From: Croceicoccus bisphenolivorans
Lineage (GTDB): Bacteria > Pseudomonadota > Alphaproteobacteria > Sphingomonadales > Sphingomonadaceae
Direction of reading: 5' to 3'
Assembly: GCF_001634625.1 (NCBI RefSeq)
Contig: NZ_LRSE01000001.1
Location: 280,510-344,509, forward strand
Length of the DNA: 64,000 bases
This document shows, piece after piece, positions 10,101-18,822 of this stretch. Under the pieces are notes generated by a model. That model did not search any database, was not told the origin of the DNA, and saw only the letters and a program-made list of their open reading frames with translations. The position numbers were made by a program, and so were the translations under genes. Every line of letters starts with the position of its first letter. Positions within the stretch are counted from its first letter, which is position 1.

Positions 10101-11824
10101 ATCCGCCTTTCGTCCAGCGGGGTCGGGATTTCGGCCATCACGCGGAAGCCGAAGTTCTCCAGCGCCGGAACCGCATCCGACAAAGGCAGGACGCCTTCGT
10201 ACTGATAGACTTTCAGGCGGATCTGGTCTGCAGGATCATGTTCCAGCCGATAGAGGCGCGCATCGCGGCGAAGCGAGGTGTCATCCTCCGGCAAGGCGGC
10301 CAGCGCCCTGATGCGCAGAATGTCGCGCGCAGCTTCGGCCGCGCCGTAATCGGCGCGATAAGCCACGGGGAATGCGTTGGCATAATGCGCGGCAAGCGCG
10401 GCGGCGCGGCCCGCATCCTCGCATTCGGCAAGGGCATGTTCGACCGCTTCCTCCCAACCGCGCAGCATCGTCTGCAGCCGCGCATCAAGCGTTGTCTCGT
10501 CCGGCACGCCCTGCCCGCCGCGAATGTCGAGCACGAAGCGCAGCAGGGCCAGATTGCCCCCTTCGATCTGCAAGGCCCAGTCCAGCGTTTCGGCGCGGGA
10601 TTCGCTTTCCAGCAGATCCATGATGCGCAGGCGCGTTTCCGTGCTCATCAGGTCGCGCGGCAGCCAGACGAACGCGAACATATGGCGAGAGAGGGCACCT
10701 TCGACCAGCGCAAGGCGCGGGCGCGGGCGATCGACCAGTCCCGACATCATCGTGGCAAGCCGGGCGATGGCATGTTCGGGCAGACCGATCAGGAGATCGT
10801 GGGGTAGCACGGTCAGCGCGTGGAGCACCGCCTTGCCGGTATGCCCTTTCGGATCGAAGCCCAGCCGGACGGTCAGTTCCCCGAATTCGCGCCGCATGCG
10901 CGGCACCTCGTCGGGCGGGGTGTTGAGTGCGGCACTGGTCCATGTGCCCGCATGGGCCGACAAGGCGACGATCTTGCCATCCTCCACCACCGGCACAATC
11001 AGCAGGTCCATCGGCACGGGGCGGTGGACGCGCGAAAGCTGGTTCGCCTTCACCGCCAGCGGCGCCTTTGCCAGCGCATCCTCGCCCAGCCGGTCGAACC
11101 ATGCGAAGGCGCGATCCCACGAGGGATCGGCAAGAATCTGGCGCGCGGACTTTCGGCAAACGCCCAGCACCTGCGACTGGCTGCCGTCGCGGTGGCGGGT
11201 GACATGGCCGAGCTGCGTCAGCATGCCGCCTGCAAACCAGTCGAGCAGCGCGCGCCCTTCGGGATCGGCGACGCAGCGTGCATCACGCTCCATTGCGGTG
11301 ATCATCTTGGGCCAGTCTTCGACTGCCGCGCGAACATCGGCGAGCGTTGTCTGCAGCGCATCGACGATCTGGCGGCGGTGCGCACCGTCCACGCGCGGCG
11401 CCTCTACATAGATGAACGATTCCTCGCGTCCCGCAGCGCCATCGGCCTTCAACGTGACGAGCGTGCCGTCGGCACCGCGCTCCACCGGAACGACCGGATG
11501 GACCAGCGTGTCGGCGACCAGTCCGAACTCCGACAGGGTGGCGGCAATGGAATCGACGAGGAACGGCATGTCGCGGTTGATGATCGCGATGCGGGTACCG
11601 CGTCTTCCTTCGGGCGCGGAGGCGATCGTGATGACCGACTTGCCCTCTTCCCGCTGTGCCGCGGCGTCGAGCAGGAACTGCGCAATCTCGGTCCGAAAGG
11701 CCTTGGGCAATGGTTCATCGCCGGGAAGTTCGGAATCAACGATGTGCCGGATCAGCACGTCGACAAGCTTGCTATCGCGCGATGCGGTCTTTTCGCTGCG
11801 CGCCCTGGATGTGGTCTTGGTCAA
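7112..11824 (-). CDS. gdhZ: NAD-specific glutamate dehydrogenase, 180-kDa type
   Basis: A 1570-residue enzyme of the large L_180 class that deaminates glutamate to 2-oxoglutarate with NAD+. The N-terminal third carries ACT-like regulatory regions (for example FLVDSIAATLSEFGLV). The catalytic core lies around residues 700-1200: WREIFVYSRRVEGIHLRAG, RGGLRWSDR, KNAVIVPTGAKGGFYPK (substrate Lys), and GCGDMSGDVFGNGM (dinucleotide site). The C-terminal helical domain follows. Length agrees with Caulobacter GdhZ and Streptomyces homologues (about 1600). The frame starts with TTG at 11822-11824 behind GAGGGAA. It is monocistronic, convergent with tRNA-Pro and divergent from the trehalose genes. Confidence 0.95.
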   Translation of the reverse strand: MTKTTSRARSEKTASRDSKLVDVLIRHIVDSELPGDEPLPKAFRTEIAQFLLDAAAQREEGKSVITIASAPEGRRGTRIAIINRDMPFLVDSIAATLSEFGLVADTLVHPVVPVERGADGTLVTLKADGAAGREESFIYVEAPRVDGAHRRQIVDALQTTLADVRAAVEDWPKMITAMERDARCVADPEGRALLDWFAGGMLTQLGHVTRHRDGSQSQVLGVCRKSARQILADPSWDRAFAWFDRLGEDALAKAPLAVKANQLSRVHRPVPMDLLIVPVVEDGKIVALSAHAGTWTSAALNTPPDEVPRMRREFGELTVRLGFDPKGHTGKAVLHALTVLPHDLLIGLPEHAIARLATMMSGLVDRPRPRLALVEGALSRHMFAFVWLPRDLMSTETRLRIMDLLESESRAETLDWALQIEGGNLALLRFVLDIRGGQGVPDETTLDARLQTMLRGWEEAVEHALAECEDAGRAAALAAHYANAFPVAYRADYGAAEAARDILRIRALAALPEDDTSLRRDARLYRLEHDPADQIRLKVYQYEGVLPLSDAVPALENFGFRVMAEIPTPLDERRIGTVHDFVLSLGQDGDVGAVMDRAAAIEGAISAVLNNVDENDAFNRLVVSTGLGRQETVWLRAIYRYLRQGGLGFTIGTVVSAFAGAPAVARGLVDLFRAMHDPATKKPDAAADKARKAIRDGLANVNAINDDRLLRHYHATIEAVLRTNAFAPAAQEALALKLDSSGVPGLPKPLPWREIFVYSRRVEGIHLRAGPVARGGLRWSDRRDDYRTEILGLMKAQRVKNAVIVPTGAKGGFYPKQLPDPVRDRDSWAAEGKGSYQVFIRALLSVTDNIVDGKVVHPQGVRVLDGDDPYFVVAADKGTASFSDVANAIAKAHGFWLGDAFASGGSNGYDHKAMGITARGAWISVQRHFLEMGVDVQNDPVSVVGCGDMSGDVFGNGMLLSKSIRLIAGFDHRHVFIDPDPDPATSWKERKRLFGLPRSSWADYDEALISKGGGVFPRTMKRIPLSKQARTALGIEDKEVEPDRLIAAVLAAPADLLWFGGIGTYVKSTSQNHVEVGDPSNDALRVDAADLRVKVIGEGANLGITQAGRIEFALGGGRINTDFIDNSAGVDCSDNEVNIKIALEAARKAGRLSEERRNTILAGMTDEVADIVLEDNRLQTLALSVAEQGGSQATASQIRLIEQLEDGGDLDRKTEGLAASDVFTRRAADGHGLTRPELAVLLSSSKLVLQKAIEDSKLPDDPALEASLVGSFPAEMQGKFRKYIEGHRLRREIIATEVANRVVNRLGMVLPFELAEEEGALLCDVAGAFITVDLLFDLGSLWQRIENGKMGEEARLLLLHRAASAVRSHMADVLRLGAGPVAPQALQDELKPFVDALAKDTDNLLEAAALAHSERLRGELTGKGAPVADTVPVVNLFEMDGAVGLARLAADSGIDARQIAATFTDLGARLGIDWAQQTAAVMSPSDPWERLLVAGLSRDLQQMRLEFLRRLLRSEKAKADLQASVDGWAESRSAAIRQFRAMVGRAENAVPVSPAMLAHIAGQGRTLFAV

Positions 11825-12126
11825 GTTCCCTCGCCATTTCTTTATCTAGCAACGATGCCCACACCGATCCTAATGTCCGGAAGAGCGGTTCGATCCCGAA
11901 AATGCAGCGGTTTTCTTGCATTTTTGCCGGAATCAGGACCGATACTTCGGTGGTATGCGGTGTGGCTCGTCTATCCTTTCGTCGCCGCTTGCTGATACGC
12001 ATCGGCGCTTGTCATGCCTTATGGCTCGCACATCGCCCCTGCTCCCGCAATTGCGGTCGGGCCGCCATGCACAAGTGACCTCGCGGCCATGGAACTTGCT
12101 GCATCCGCGAAGAAGGGTTGACCCCC
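11825..12126. other. Divergent intergenic region gdhZ / otsB
   Basis: About 300 bp with no convincing gene on either strand. It must contain the gdhZ promoter (minus strand) and the otsBA promoter (plus strand). A purine-rich AGAAGGG at 12111-12117 serves as ribosome binding site for otsB. No terminator, tRNA or clear operator was recognised. Confidence 0.5.
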
Positions 12127-12891
12127 ATGCACCTGCCGCCACATAGGACAAACGTGACCCGGACAATGCCCGAACCGCCGCCGCTCGATCCGTCGCGCGA
12201 TGCGCTGTTCCTCGATTTCGACGGAACCCTCGTGCCCTTGGCAGAGAGGCCGGAGGCCGTGCACGTTCCCGATACATTGATAGAGCGGCTGCACCGGCTG
12301 GCCGACCGGCTGGACGGCAGGCTGGCGATCGTCAGCGGCCGCTATATCGCAGACCTCGACGGCTTCGGCCTTGGTGCCCTGCCCGTCGCGGGCAGCCACG
12401 GCGGCGAATGGCGGCTTGCCGATGGCGAGCACTGCGCCCTGCCCCGCCCGAAATCTCTGGACGCCGCACGCGAAGCCTTCGTCGCTTTTTCCGCCGCGCG
12501 CGAAGGCGTGATCTTCGAGGACAAGCCGCTGGGTGCCGCGCTCCATTTTCGTCTGGCCCCGCAACATGCCGATGCCAGCATCGCCCTCGCGCGCGAACAT
12601 GCAGCGGGCCTGCACCTGCAGCCGGGGCACGAGATGATCGAGGTGCGCGTGCCGGGCGTTCACAAGGGCACGGCCATCGCGCGGTTGATGGATGTGCCGC
12701 CGTTTGCGGGGCATCGCCCGGTGTTCCTGGGCGACGACGTTACCGATGAGGACGGCTTTGCCGCCGTCACATCGCTGGAAGGGCATGGCGTATTGATCGG
12801 CCCTGTCCGCGAAAGCAGGGCCGCATACCGCCTGTCCGATCCGGCCGCAGTGAAAGCATGGCTCGCCGCCATGCTCGAACCGGCAGGATGA
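12127..12891 (+). CDS. otsB: Trehalose-6-phosphate phosphatase
   Basis: A 254-residue HAD-superfamily phosphatase that releases trehalose from trehalose-6-phosphate. Motif 1 is FLDFDGTLVPL (nucleophile Asp30 and Asp32 with this start), followed by LAIVSGR (motif 2), the cap domain with GSHGGEWR, then HKGTAIARLM and FLGDDVTDEDGF (motif 4). The ATG at 12127 is placed 9 bases after AGAAGGG; another Met at 12166 would also leave the fold intact. It precedes otsA by 34 bases, forming the standard osmoprotectant unit in reversed gene order (B before A). Confidence 0.93.
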   Translation: MHLPPHRTNVTRTMPEPPPLDPSRDALFLDFDGTLVPLAERPEAVHVPDTLIERLHRLADRLDGRLAIVSGRYIADLDGFGLGALPVAGSHGGEWRLADGEHCALPRPKSLDAAREAFVAFSAAREGVIFEDKPLGAALHFRLAPQHADASIALAREHAAGLHLQPGHEMIEVRVPGVHKGTAIARLMDVPPFAGHRPVFLGDDVTDEDGFAAVTSLEGHGVLIGPVRESRAAYRLSDPAAVKAWLAAMLEPAG

Positions 12892-12925
12892 CCGAAAACC
12901 AAGCATGCAACCGGGGGACGGACAA

Positions 12926-14314
12926 ATGAGCCGCCTGATCGTCGTATCCAATCGCGTATCGCTGCCCCATCCCGATGGCGCGCAAGGCGGTCTTGCCGTC
13001 GCGCTTCAGGCTGCACTGCGCGAAGCGGGCGGGTTGTGGTTCGGCTGGTCCGGACGAGAGGTCGAGAAATTCACCGGATCGGTCAGTTTCGAGGAAATCG
13101 ACGGTGTGCGATCCGCCGTCGTCGATCTCGAACCGCAGGACGTGGAGGAATACTACAACGGCTTTGCCAACCGCACGTTGTGGCCGCTGTTCCACTACCG
13201 GATCGACCTTGCCAAGTACAACCGCAGCTTCGGCAGCGGGTACGAGCGGGTGAACAAACGTTTTGCCGAACCGCTACATGTCATGATCGAACCGGGCGAC
13301 ACCGTCTGGATCAACGATTACCACCTCATCCCCATCGCCTCGCAACTGCGCGAGCACGGGGTGAACAACCGCATCGGCTTTTTCCTCCACACGCCATGGC
13401 CGCCGACGCGCCTGCTGGTATCCCTGCCTTATCACGAGCGGCTGGTACGCTCGATGTTCGCCTATGACGTGATCGGATTCCAGACGAGCGAGTGGCTGGA
13501 AAGCTTCCTGCACTATTGCCAGAACGAGCTGGGCGGCACAGTGGATGGCGAATACGTGACGGTGGACGGCAAGACACTGCGTGCCGCCGTCTGCCCCATC
13601 GGCATCGACTTCAAGAACTTCCTCGAAGCGGCAAAGACACCCGCCGCGCAGGAAATCGCCGAACGCACGCGTATCTCTCTTCGCCAGTTGAGCATGATCG
13701 TGGGTGTCGACCGGCTGGACTATTCCAAGGGGCTGGAAGAACGCCTCAACAGTTTCGAGACGTACCTCAACCGGCATACAGAGGCGCACCGCGCCGTTGT
13801 GCTGGTGCAGATCGCCCCGCCGTCGCGCGGCGAAGTCGAACAGTATCGCAACGTACGCGAAAAGCTGAACGAGATGGCGGGCCGCATCAACGGCGCCTTT
13901 GCCGAAGTGGACTGGACGCCGATCCGCTACGTCAACCGCGGCTATTCCCGCGACGAGCTTGCCGCGCTCTATCGCGCCGCGAAAGTCGGGCTGGTCACGC
14001 CCTTGCGTGACGGGATGAACCTTGTCGCCAAGGAATATGTCGCCGCGCAGGATCCGGAAGATCCCGGCGTCCTCGTCCTCTCCCGCTTTGCCGGGGCGGC
14101 GGCGCAGATGCAGGAAGCGTTATTGGTGAACCCCTATGCGCCCGAGGAAGTGGCCGACGCAATCCACACCGCGCTCACCATGCCGCTGGCAGAGCGCAAG
14201 CGGCGGCACAATATCCTGCTGGAAGGGGTGCGCAGCGAAGACGTGCACTGGTGGCGCGAACGCTTCGTCAGGATGATAGAGGAAGCCCCTGCCCACATCG
14301 GGCAGGACGGTTAA
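12926..14314 (+). CDS. otsA: Trehalose-6-phosphate synthase
   Basis: A 462-residue GT20 glycosyltransferase that joins UDP-glucose and glucose-6-phosphate. It starts SRLIVVSNRVSLP and contains GGLAVAL (the G-G-L loop), WPLFHY, WINDYHLIP, FFLHTPWPP, VGVDRLDYSKGL, and the C-terminal DGMNLVAKEY, all expected for OtsA. The Met at 12926 was chosen because the glycosyltransferase beta strand begins right there and GGGGGACGG precedes it. Together with otsB it gives the complete OtsAB route for trehalose, a compatible solute used in osmotic and desiccation stress. Confidence 0.95.
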   Translation: MSRLIVVSNRVSLPHPDGAQGGLAVALQAALREAGGLWFGWSGREVEKFTGSVSFEEIDGVRSAVVDLEPQDVEEYYNGFANRTLWPLFHYRIDLAKYNRSFGSGYERVNKRFAEPLHVMIEPGDTVWINDYHLIPIASQLREHGVNNRIGFFLHTPWPPTRLLVSLPYHERLVRSMFAYDVIGFQTSEWLESFLHYCQNELGGTVDGEYVTVDGKTLRAAVCPIGIDFKNFLEAAKTPAAQEIAERTRISLRQLSMIVGVDRLDYSKGLEERLNSFETYLNRHTEAHRAVVLVQIAPPSRGEVEQYRNVREKLNEMAGRINGAFAEVDWTPIRYVNRGYSRDELAALYRAAKVGLVTPLRDGMNLVAKEYVAAQDPEDPGVLVLSRFAGAAAQMQEALLVNPYAPEEVADAIHTALTMPLAERKRRHNILLEGVRSEDVHWWRERFVRMIEEAPAHIGQDG

Positions 14315-14440
14315 ATCCCGCTGACTTGCGGGCCGGTCCGGTAACCTTGCCGCAAGACTGGTTCCTAACCGTTTCGTAAACCATTCGCTTCTACCTTCAC
14401 CCTCCCTTGTCTGCGCCTTTCCCGCGCACGGAGGACATAG

Positions 14441-16384
14441 ATGAAGCAGTCGGGTTCGGTTCGCATTATCCTGCTGACGACGCTGGTGGCGGCGTCGATC
14501 ATGGCGGCAAAGACATTCGTTCCCGCGATCCCGCTGGGCACGACGGTCGTTGCGGCGGCACTTGGCCTTGCGCTCATCTTCTCCCTGTTTCGATCGGATG
14601 CGCGCACACGGCGCGGTATTGCCGTGGAACAACAGCAAGCGAGTGCACCCGATGCGCGGCAGATGGATTCCGATGCGATCCGCCGCCGCCTTGAAGGGCG
14701 CCCCGTTCCGCAAGTCAGCCCCGGACCACTGACCCGCGACATGAGCGCGACCGCTGCGACGGGAAGCGCGGACGGCCCGATCGAGAACGACTGGCCGGAA
14801 GCTGCGCCGGCGGCATCCAACGACGCGCCTGTCCTCGAACTGGTGCCCGTGGAGGTCGAAGAACCCGCTCCTGCCGAGGAACCCGCGATCCACGATGAAA
14901 CGACGGGATGGAGCCCAGCACCGACGTTGGATCGCGATGCCGACTGGCAAACCGGCCCTGCGCATGATGATCCGAACTGGGATAGCGTGGCGCACCCTGC
15001 CGAACCGGTCATGCGGCAAGTGGCGGAAGCAGCGGAACCACCAGAAGAGCTTGCCGAACCCGTTCTCGACCTGACGGATGTTGTCGAGGAACGGGCATCG
15101 GCCACCGCCCTTTCCGAAACCCTCGACTGGAGCGATTTCGACGATTTCGGTTCGCCCGAACCGGAGCTTGGGACCCAACCGGAACCTGCGCCTTCGCCGG
15201 AAGCTGCAGTGGCACCGGGACCCCTGGCGGATGCGGTTCCCGTGCCAGCCGACGCTATCGCATCCGCACGCGCCAACACCATCGTGCTGGGCGAAATCTT
15301 CCCGCCGACAAGCAGCCCCGGCCTCTCTTTCTATGGCGGCCTGCCCGTCGCGCCAGCCGGTTTGGCATGGCCGCGCGCCCAAACAGACACCGGAGAGATC
15401 CCGCTTACTTTCGTAATGCAGCTCGAATGCGCAAAGCTGGCCGGACAGGACGCGACCGGACTGCTGCCTGCCGACGGCGTACTCTACCTGTTCATGGACC
15501 TCGACTGGTCCCGCCCCATGGCATACCGCTTCGTCCATGTTCCCTGCCCGACCGGAGCCTGGTCGCAGATCGAGGCGCCTGCCGATCTTGGCCCCGCATA
15601 CGGCAGCCAGGCCGTCTGGGCATGGCCTTTCTGCGCGGGGGCTGATCATGACGCGCGCGGCGTCATCCCGCGCCGCCTGCCGCAATGGGCGATCGAACCT
15701 GCGCGCGTCGATCTTGCCGCAGGCGACGGGCGGTTCTGGACGGTTGGCCACGAATTGCTGGGCCAACTGGCGCGGATCGATGGCGGCGGCACTGCGCCTG
15801 CGATGCCCGCGGATTTCGCGCGGCCATACCCCGCCTTCCCCCACGACTGGTCCGCCGTCCGCATGGCCTGCGCCTATCTGCTGGACCTGATGCGACAGGA
15901 CAATCAGCCCGCAGAACTGGCCCGCTGGCTGGATGAAACGCGCATGCTCTATGCCGTGGCCAGCCGCGAGGAACCGTTCGAGCCCATCCCGCAAGTCTCT
16001 GCCAACGAGATGTGGGGCTGGATGGAACAGGTGCGCACCTCGCTCGAACCGGTGTTCCCCGCCATCGTCAGTGCCGCGATCAATGCCACGCTGGGCGCGC
16101 GCGGAGCAGCGGCAGAAGCCATTCCCGCCGAATGGATCGAACGCGCTGCCGCCGCGCACAAGCTGGCCGACCGGCCCGCACCCAATCGCCTTTTCGGTAC
16201 GCCTTCGTGGGTACAGGGGCATTTGCGCGACTTTATCGAGAGCGAAGTGCTGCTGCTGGAAATCGGCGGCAACGACACGCTGGGCCACTTTTTCGGCACA
16301 GGCGTCCTGCAATTCACGATTGCGCCGGAGGATCTTACCGCCCGCAATTTCGATCGGGTGCGGATGACCGTTTCGGCGGCCTAA
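14441..16384 (+). CDS. Membrane-anchored DUF1963 (YwqG-like) protein
   Basis: A 647-residue protein. It begins with two hydrophobic helices (about 7-24 and 30-50), then an acidic, Pro/Glu/Ala-rich linker of about 200 residues with low complexity (for example VPVEVEEPAPAEEP), and a C-terminal DUF1963/YwqG domain from about residue 280 (FPPTSSPGLSFYGGLPV, LAWPRA, PLTFVMQLEC, GVLYLFMDLDW). YwqG domains are usually freestanding cytosolic proteins of unknown function, so tethering by an N-terminal membrane hairpin is notable. Strong GGAGG site before the ATG. Its TAA overlaps the recG stop by two bases. Confidence 0.75.
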   Translation: MKQSGSVRIILLTTLVAASIMAAKTFVPAIPLGTTVVAAALGLALIFSLFRSDARTRRGIAVEQQQASAPDARQMDSDAIRRRLEGRPVPQVSPGPLTRDMSATAATGSADGPIENDWPEAAPAASNDAPVLELVPVEVEEPAPAEEPAIHDETTGWSPAPTLDRDADWQTGPAHDDPNWDSVAHPAEPVMRQVAEAAEPPEELAEPVLDLTDVVEERASATALSETLDWSDFDDFGSPEPELGTQPEPAPSPEAAVAPGPLADAVPVPADAIASARANTIVLGEIFPPTSSPGLSFYGGLPVAPAGLAWPRAQTDTGEIPLTFVMQLECAKLAGQDATGLLPADGVLYLFMDLDWSRPMAYRFVHVPCPTGAWSQIEAPADLGPAYGSQAVWAWPFCAGADHDARGVIPRRLPQWAIEPARVDLAAGDGRFWTVGHELLGQLARIDGGGTAPAMPADFARPYPAFPHDWSAVRMACAYLLDLMRQDNQPAELARWLDETRMLYAVASREEPFEPIPQVSANEMWGWMEQVRTSLEPVFPAIVSAAINATLGARGAAAEAIPAEWIERAAAAHKLADRPAPNRLFGTPSWVQGHLRDFIESEVLLLEIGGNDTLGHFFGTGVLQFTIAPEDLTARNFDRVRMTVSAA

Positions 16385-18444
16385 CCTCCGCGCAGGAGTT
16401 GCACACCGTAGTCCCGCTCGAACAGGTAAAGCGCGATCCGCGCGGCTTCTCCGCGCGAGCCAGTAAGGCCGCCATCGCGATCCATTAGCAGGCGGGCATC
16501 ATCGTGCGCGGTTTCCAGCAATTCGCTGATCTGTTCGGGGCAGGCCAGTTCGAAGCCCTGTTCCCCCGACTGCCGCGTGCCAAGGATTTCGCCCCCGCCG
16601 CGTAAGCGCAAATCCTCTTCGGCAAGGCGGAACCCGTCCTGCGTTTCCCGCATCAGGGCCAGCCTTTCACGGCCCGTTTCGGATAGCGTATCGCCGCGCA
16701 GCAGCAGGCAGACCGATTTCTCCGCCCCGCGCCCGACCCGCCCGCGCAACTGGTGCAGCTGAGCAAGGCCGAAGCGTTCGGCCTGTTCGATCACCATCAG
16801 CGAGGCATTGGGCACGTTGACGCCAACCTCGATCACTGTCGTCGCCACCAGCACCGCGACTTCGCCACTGGCAAAACGCGCCATGTTGGCATCCTTCACA
16901 TCGGCCGGAAGCTGGCCGTGGACCAGCGTGACCGCGTTTTCGCCAAGCGCCTGCCGCAGCGTATCGAACCGCTCCTCCGCTGCCGCGATATCCTCCGTCT
17001 CGTGCTCGCGCACCATCGGGCAGACCCAGTAGGCCTGCTTGCCTTCGCCGACATGGCGGCGCAATCCAGCGACAACATCGCCCAGCCGCTCGTTCGCAAT
17101 GACGCGCGTGTCGATCGGCTGGCGGCCCGGCGGCAGTTCGTCGAGCTTCGACACTTCCATCTCGCCATATTGCGCCAGCGTCAGCGTGCGCGGGATCGGC
17201 GTTGCGGTCATGGCAAGGCAGTGCGCCGTTCCCCGCGCCTTCTGCTGTAACAACAGGCGCTGATTGACGCCAAACCGGTGCTGCTCGTCGATCACGACAA
17301 GCGCGAGATTGCGATAGGCTACACTGTCCTGAAAGATCGCATGGGTACCAACGATCACATCGATGCTGCCATCCAGCAGGCCCATCAGGATCGATTCCCG
17401 CGCTTTGCCCTTGTCGCGCCCCGTCAGCACCGCGATCTCTATCCCCGTGCCACGCGCCATTTCGACCAGCGTGTCGTAATGCTGGCGGGCAAGGATCTCG
17501 GTCGGCGCCAGCATGGCCGCCTGCGCCCCGCTTTCCACCGCGACCAGCATGGCATGGAGCGCCACCGCCGTCTTGCCGCTGCCGACATCGCCTTGCAGCA
17601 GTCGCAGCATCGGGTGGCCTTGCGCCAGATCGCCCTCTATCTCGCCGATGGAGCGCTTCTGCGCCCCTGTCAGTTCGAACGGCAGGCGCAGCTTTTCCCG
17701 CAAGCCCCCGTCGCCCCGCAGCGGCACGCCCTTGCGCCGTTTGTTGTCCGCCTTCACCAGCATCAGCGCGAGGGCAGAGGCGAACAGTTCGTCATAGGCC
17801 AGCCGATCGCGCGCGGCCTTGTGCTGCCCCTGATGCGCCAGCACCAGCGCGTCGCGCCACGCGGGCCATTGCTTGCGGTCCAGCTGCCCCGGCTCGATCC
17901 ATTCGGGAAGCTCCGGCGCTTCATCCAGTGCCTGTTCGATCAGCGCCTGCAACCGGTTCTGCGTCAGGCCTTCGGAAAGCGCATAGACCGGCTCCCGCGT
18001 GGCGCCCATCGCGACCCCGCCCTCCGCGCTCACGTGATCGGGATGCACGATCTGCAGCATGTCACCATACTGGTCCAGCTTGCCCGCAACCCACCGTTTT
18101 TCGTTCAGCGGCAAGGACTTCTTCGCCGAGTAAGAGGCGCGGCCGAAGTAGGTTAGCGACACGACATTGCCGATCGCATCGCTGGCCAGCACGTTGAACG
18201 GCCCGCGCCCGCTGCGGCTCTGGCGGTATTGCGTAGGGGTCAGTTCGACGATCACGTTTTCGCCCACCGCCGCCTCGTCCAGATTGGCGACGACGCGGCG
18301 GTCGATAAAGCGTTCGGGCAGGTGGAACGCAAAATCGCGCAGGCGCGACAGGCCCAGCTTCTCCAACGGCTTTTCCAGCTTCGGGCCGACGCCTTTCAGG
18401 CTGTCGGCACCGGCAAACAGGGGATTGAGCACTTCGGGCCGCAT
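16381..18444 (-). CDS. recG: ATP-dependent DNA helicase RecG
   Basis: A 687-residue superfamily 2 helicase that remodels stalled forks and branched DNA. The N-terminal wedge region includes LKGVGPKLEKPLEKLG and the OB-like stretch NVIVELTPTQYRQSRSGRG. Helicase motifs: GDVGSGKTAVALHA (I), APTEILARQHY (Ia), VVIDEQHRFGVNQR (II, DEQH), AMTATPIPRTL (III), and VGRGAEKSVC (VI). Start at MRPEVLNPLFAG (18444); earlier in-frame Met would run into the sdhE promoter. The 53-bp gap to the divergent sdhE must hold both promoters. Confidence 0.95.
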   Translation of the reverse strand: MRPEVLNPLFAGADSLKGVGPKLEKPLEKLGLSRLRDFAFHLPERFIDRRVVANLDEAAVGENVIVELTPTQYRQSRSGRGPFNVLASDAIGNVVSLTYFGRASYSAKKSLPLNEKRWVAGKLDQYGDMLQIVHPDHVSAEGGVAMGATREPVYALSEGLTQNRLQALIEQALDEAPELPEWIEPGQLDRKQWPAWRDALVLAHQGQHKAARDRLAYDELFASALALMLVKADNKRRKGVPLRGDGGLREKLRLPFELTGAQKRSIGEIEGDLAQGHPMLRLLQGDVGSGKTAVALHAMLVAVESGAQAAMLAPTEILARQHYDTLVEMARGTGIEIAVLTGRDKGKARESILMGLLDGSIDVIVGTHAIFQDSVAYRNLALVVIDEQHRFGVNQRLLLQQKARGTAHCLAMTATPIPRTLTLAQYGEMEVSKLDELPPGRQPIDTRVIANERLGDVVAGLRRHVGEGKQAYWVCPMVREHETEDIAAAEERFDTLRQALGENAVTLVHGQLPADVKDANMARFASGEVAVLVATTVIEVGVNVPNASLMVIEQAERFGLAQLHQLRGRVGRGAEKSVCLLLRGDTLSETGRERLALMRETQDGFRLAEEDLRLRGGGEILGTRQSGEQGFELACPEQISELLETAHDDARLLMDRDGGLTGSRGEAARIALYLFERDYGVQLLRGG

Positions 18445-18497
18445 GGCACCGGCTATAGCGCCTTGCACATCAGGGTCCACACAGGTAGTCGCGCGCC

Positions 18498-18764
18498 ATG
18501 GTGGACAGTGCTCGTCTCGGCAGGTTGAAATTTCGCGCATGGCATCGCGGCACGCGCGAGGCCGACTTCATGATCGGCGGTTTCTTCGACAAGAACCACG
18601 CGTCGTGGGGCGATGTGGAGTGTGACTGGTTCGAGGCTTTGCTCGAAGAAGACGACGTCTACATCATGGCGTGGGCACTGGGCACGGAAATTGCGCCCGA
18701 ACGCTATGAAGGGCCGCTGATGGATGCGATGCGCAAGCTGGATTACGTGCACATCCATCGTTGA
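18498..18764 (+). CDS. sdhE: SdhE, FAD assembly factor of succinate dehydrogenase
   Basis: An 88-residue DUF339 protein. The family core RGTREADFMIGGF corresponds to the RGxxExD motif whose Arg-Gly-x-x-Glu promotes covalent FAD attachment to SdhA. FEALLEEDDVYIMAWALG is the usual C-terminal helix pair. The location between recG and mfd is a familiar alphaproteobacterial arrangement, distant from sdhCDAB. Shine-Dalgarno sequence is weak. Acts in the cytoplasm on the flavoprotein subunit before membrane assembly. Confidence 0.9.
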   Translation: MVDSARLGRLKFRAWHRGTREADFMIGGFFDKNHASWGDVECDWFEALLEEDDVYIMAWALGTEIAPERYEGPLMDAMRKLDYVHIHR

Positions 18765-18822
18765 GCGGCGAAATCCGCCCTTGCGCGGGAACTGTCACAT
18801 AGCCAGATAGTCCCCCTTAGAC

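Noticed and set aside
8903..10807. A 634-codon plus-strand frame inside gdhZ
   Set aside because: Antisense shadow of the NAD-glutamate dehydrogenase.
14120..16312. A 730-codon minus-strand frame opposite otsA and the DUF1963 gene
   Set aside because: Its sequence is Arg/Gly/Ala-rich without domains and crosses two clear plus-strand genes.
18792..18798. CTGTCAC half-site upstream of mfd
   Set aside because: No second half-site 11 or 22 bp away; a single heptamer is expected by chance.
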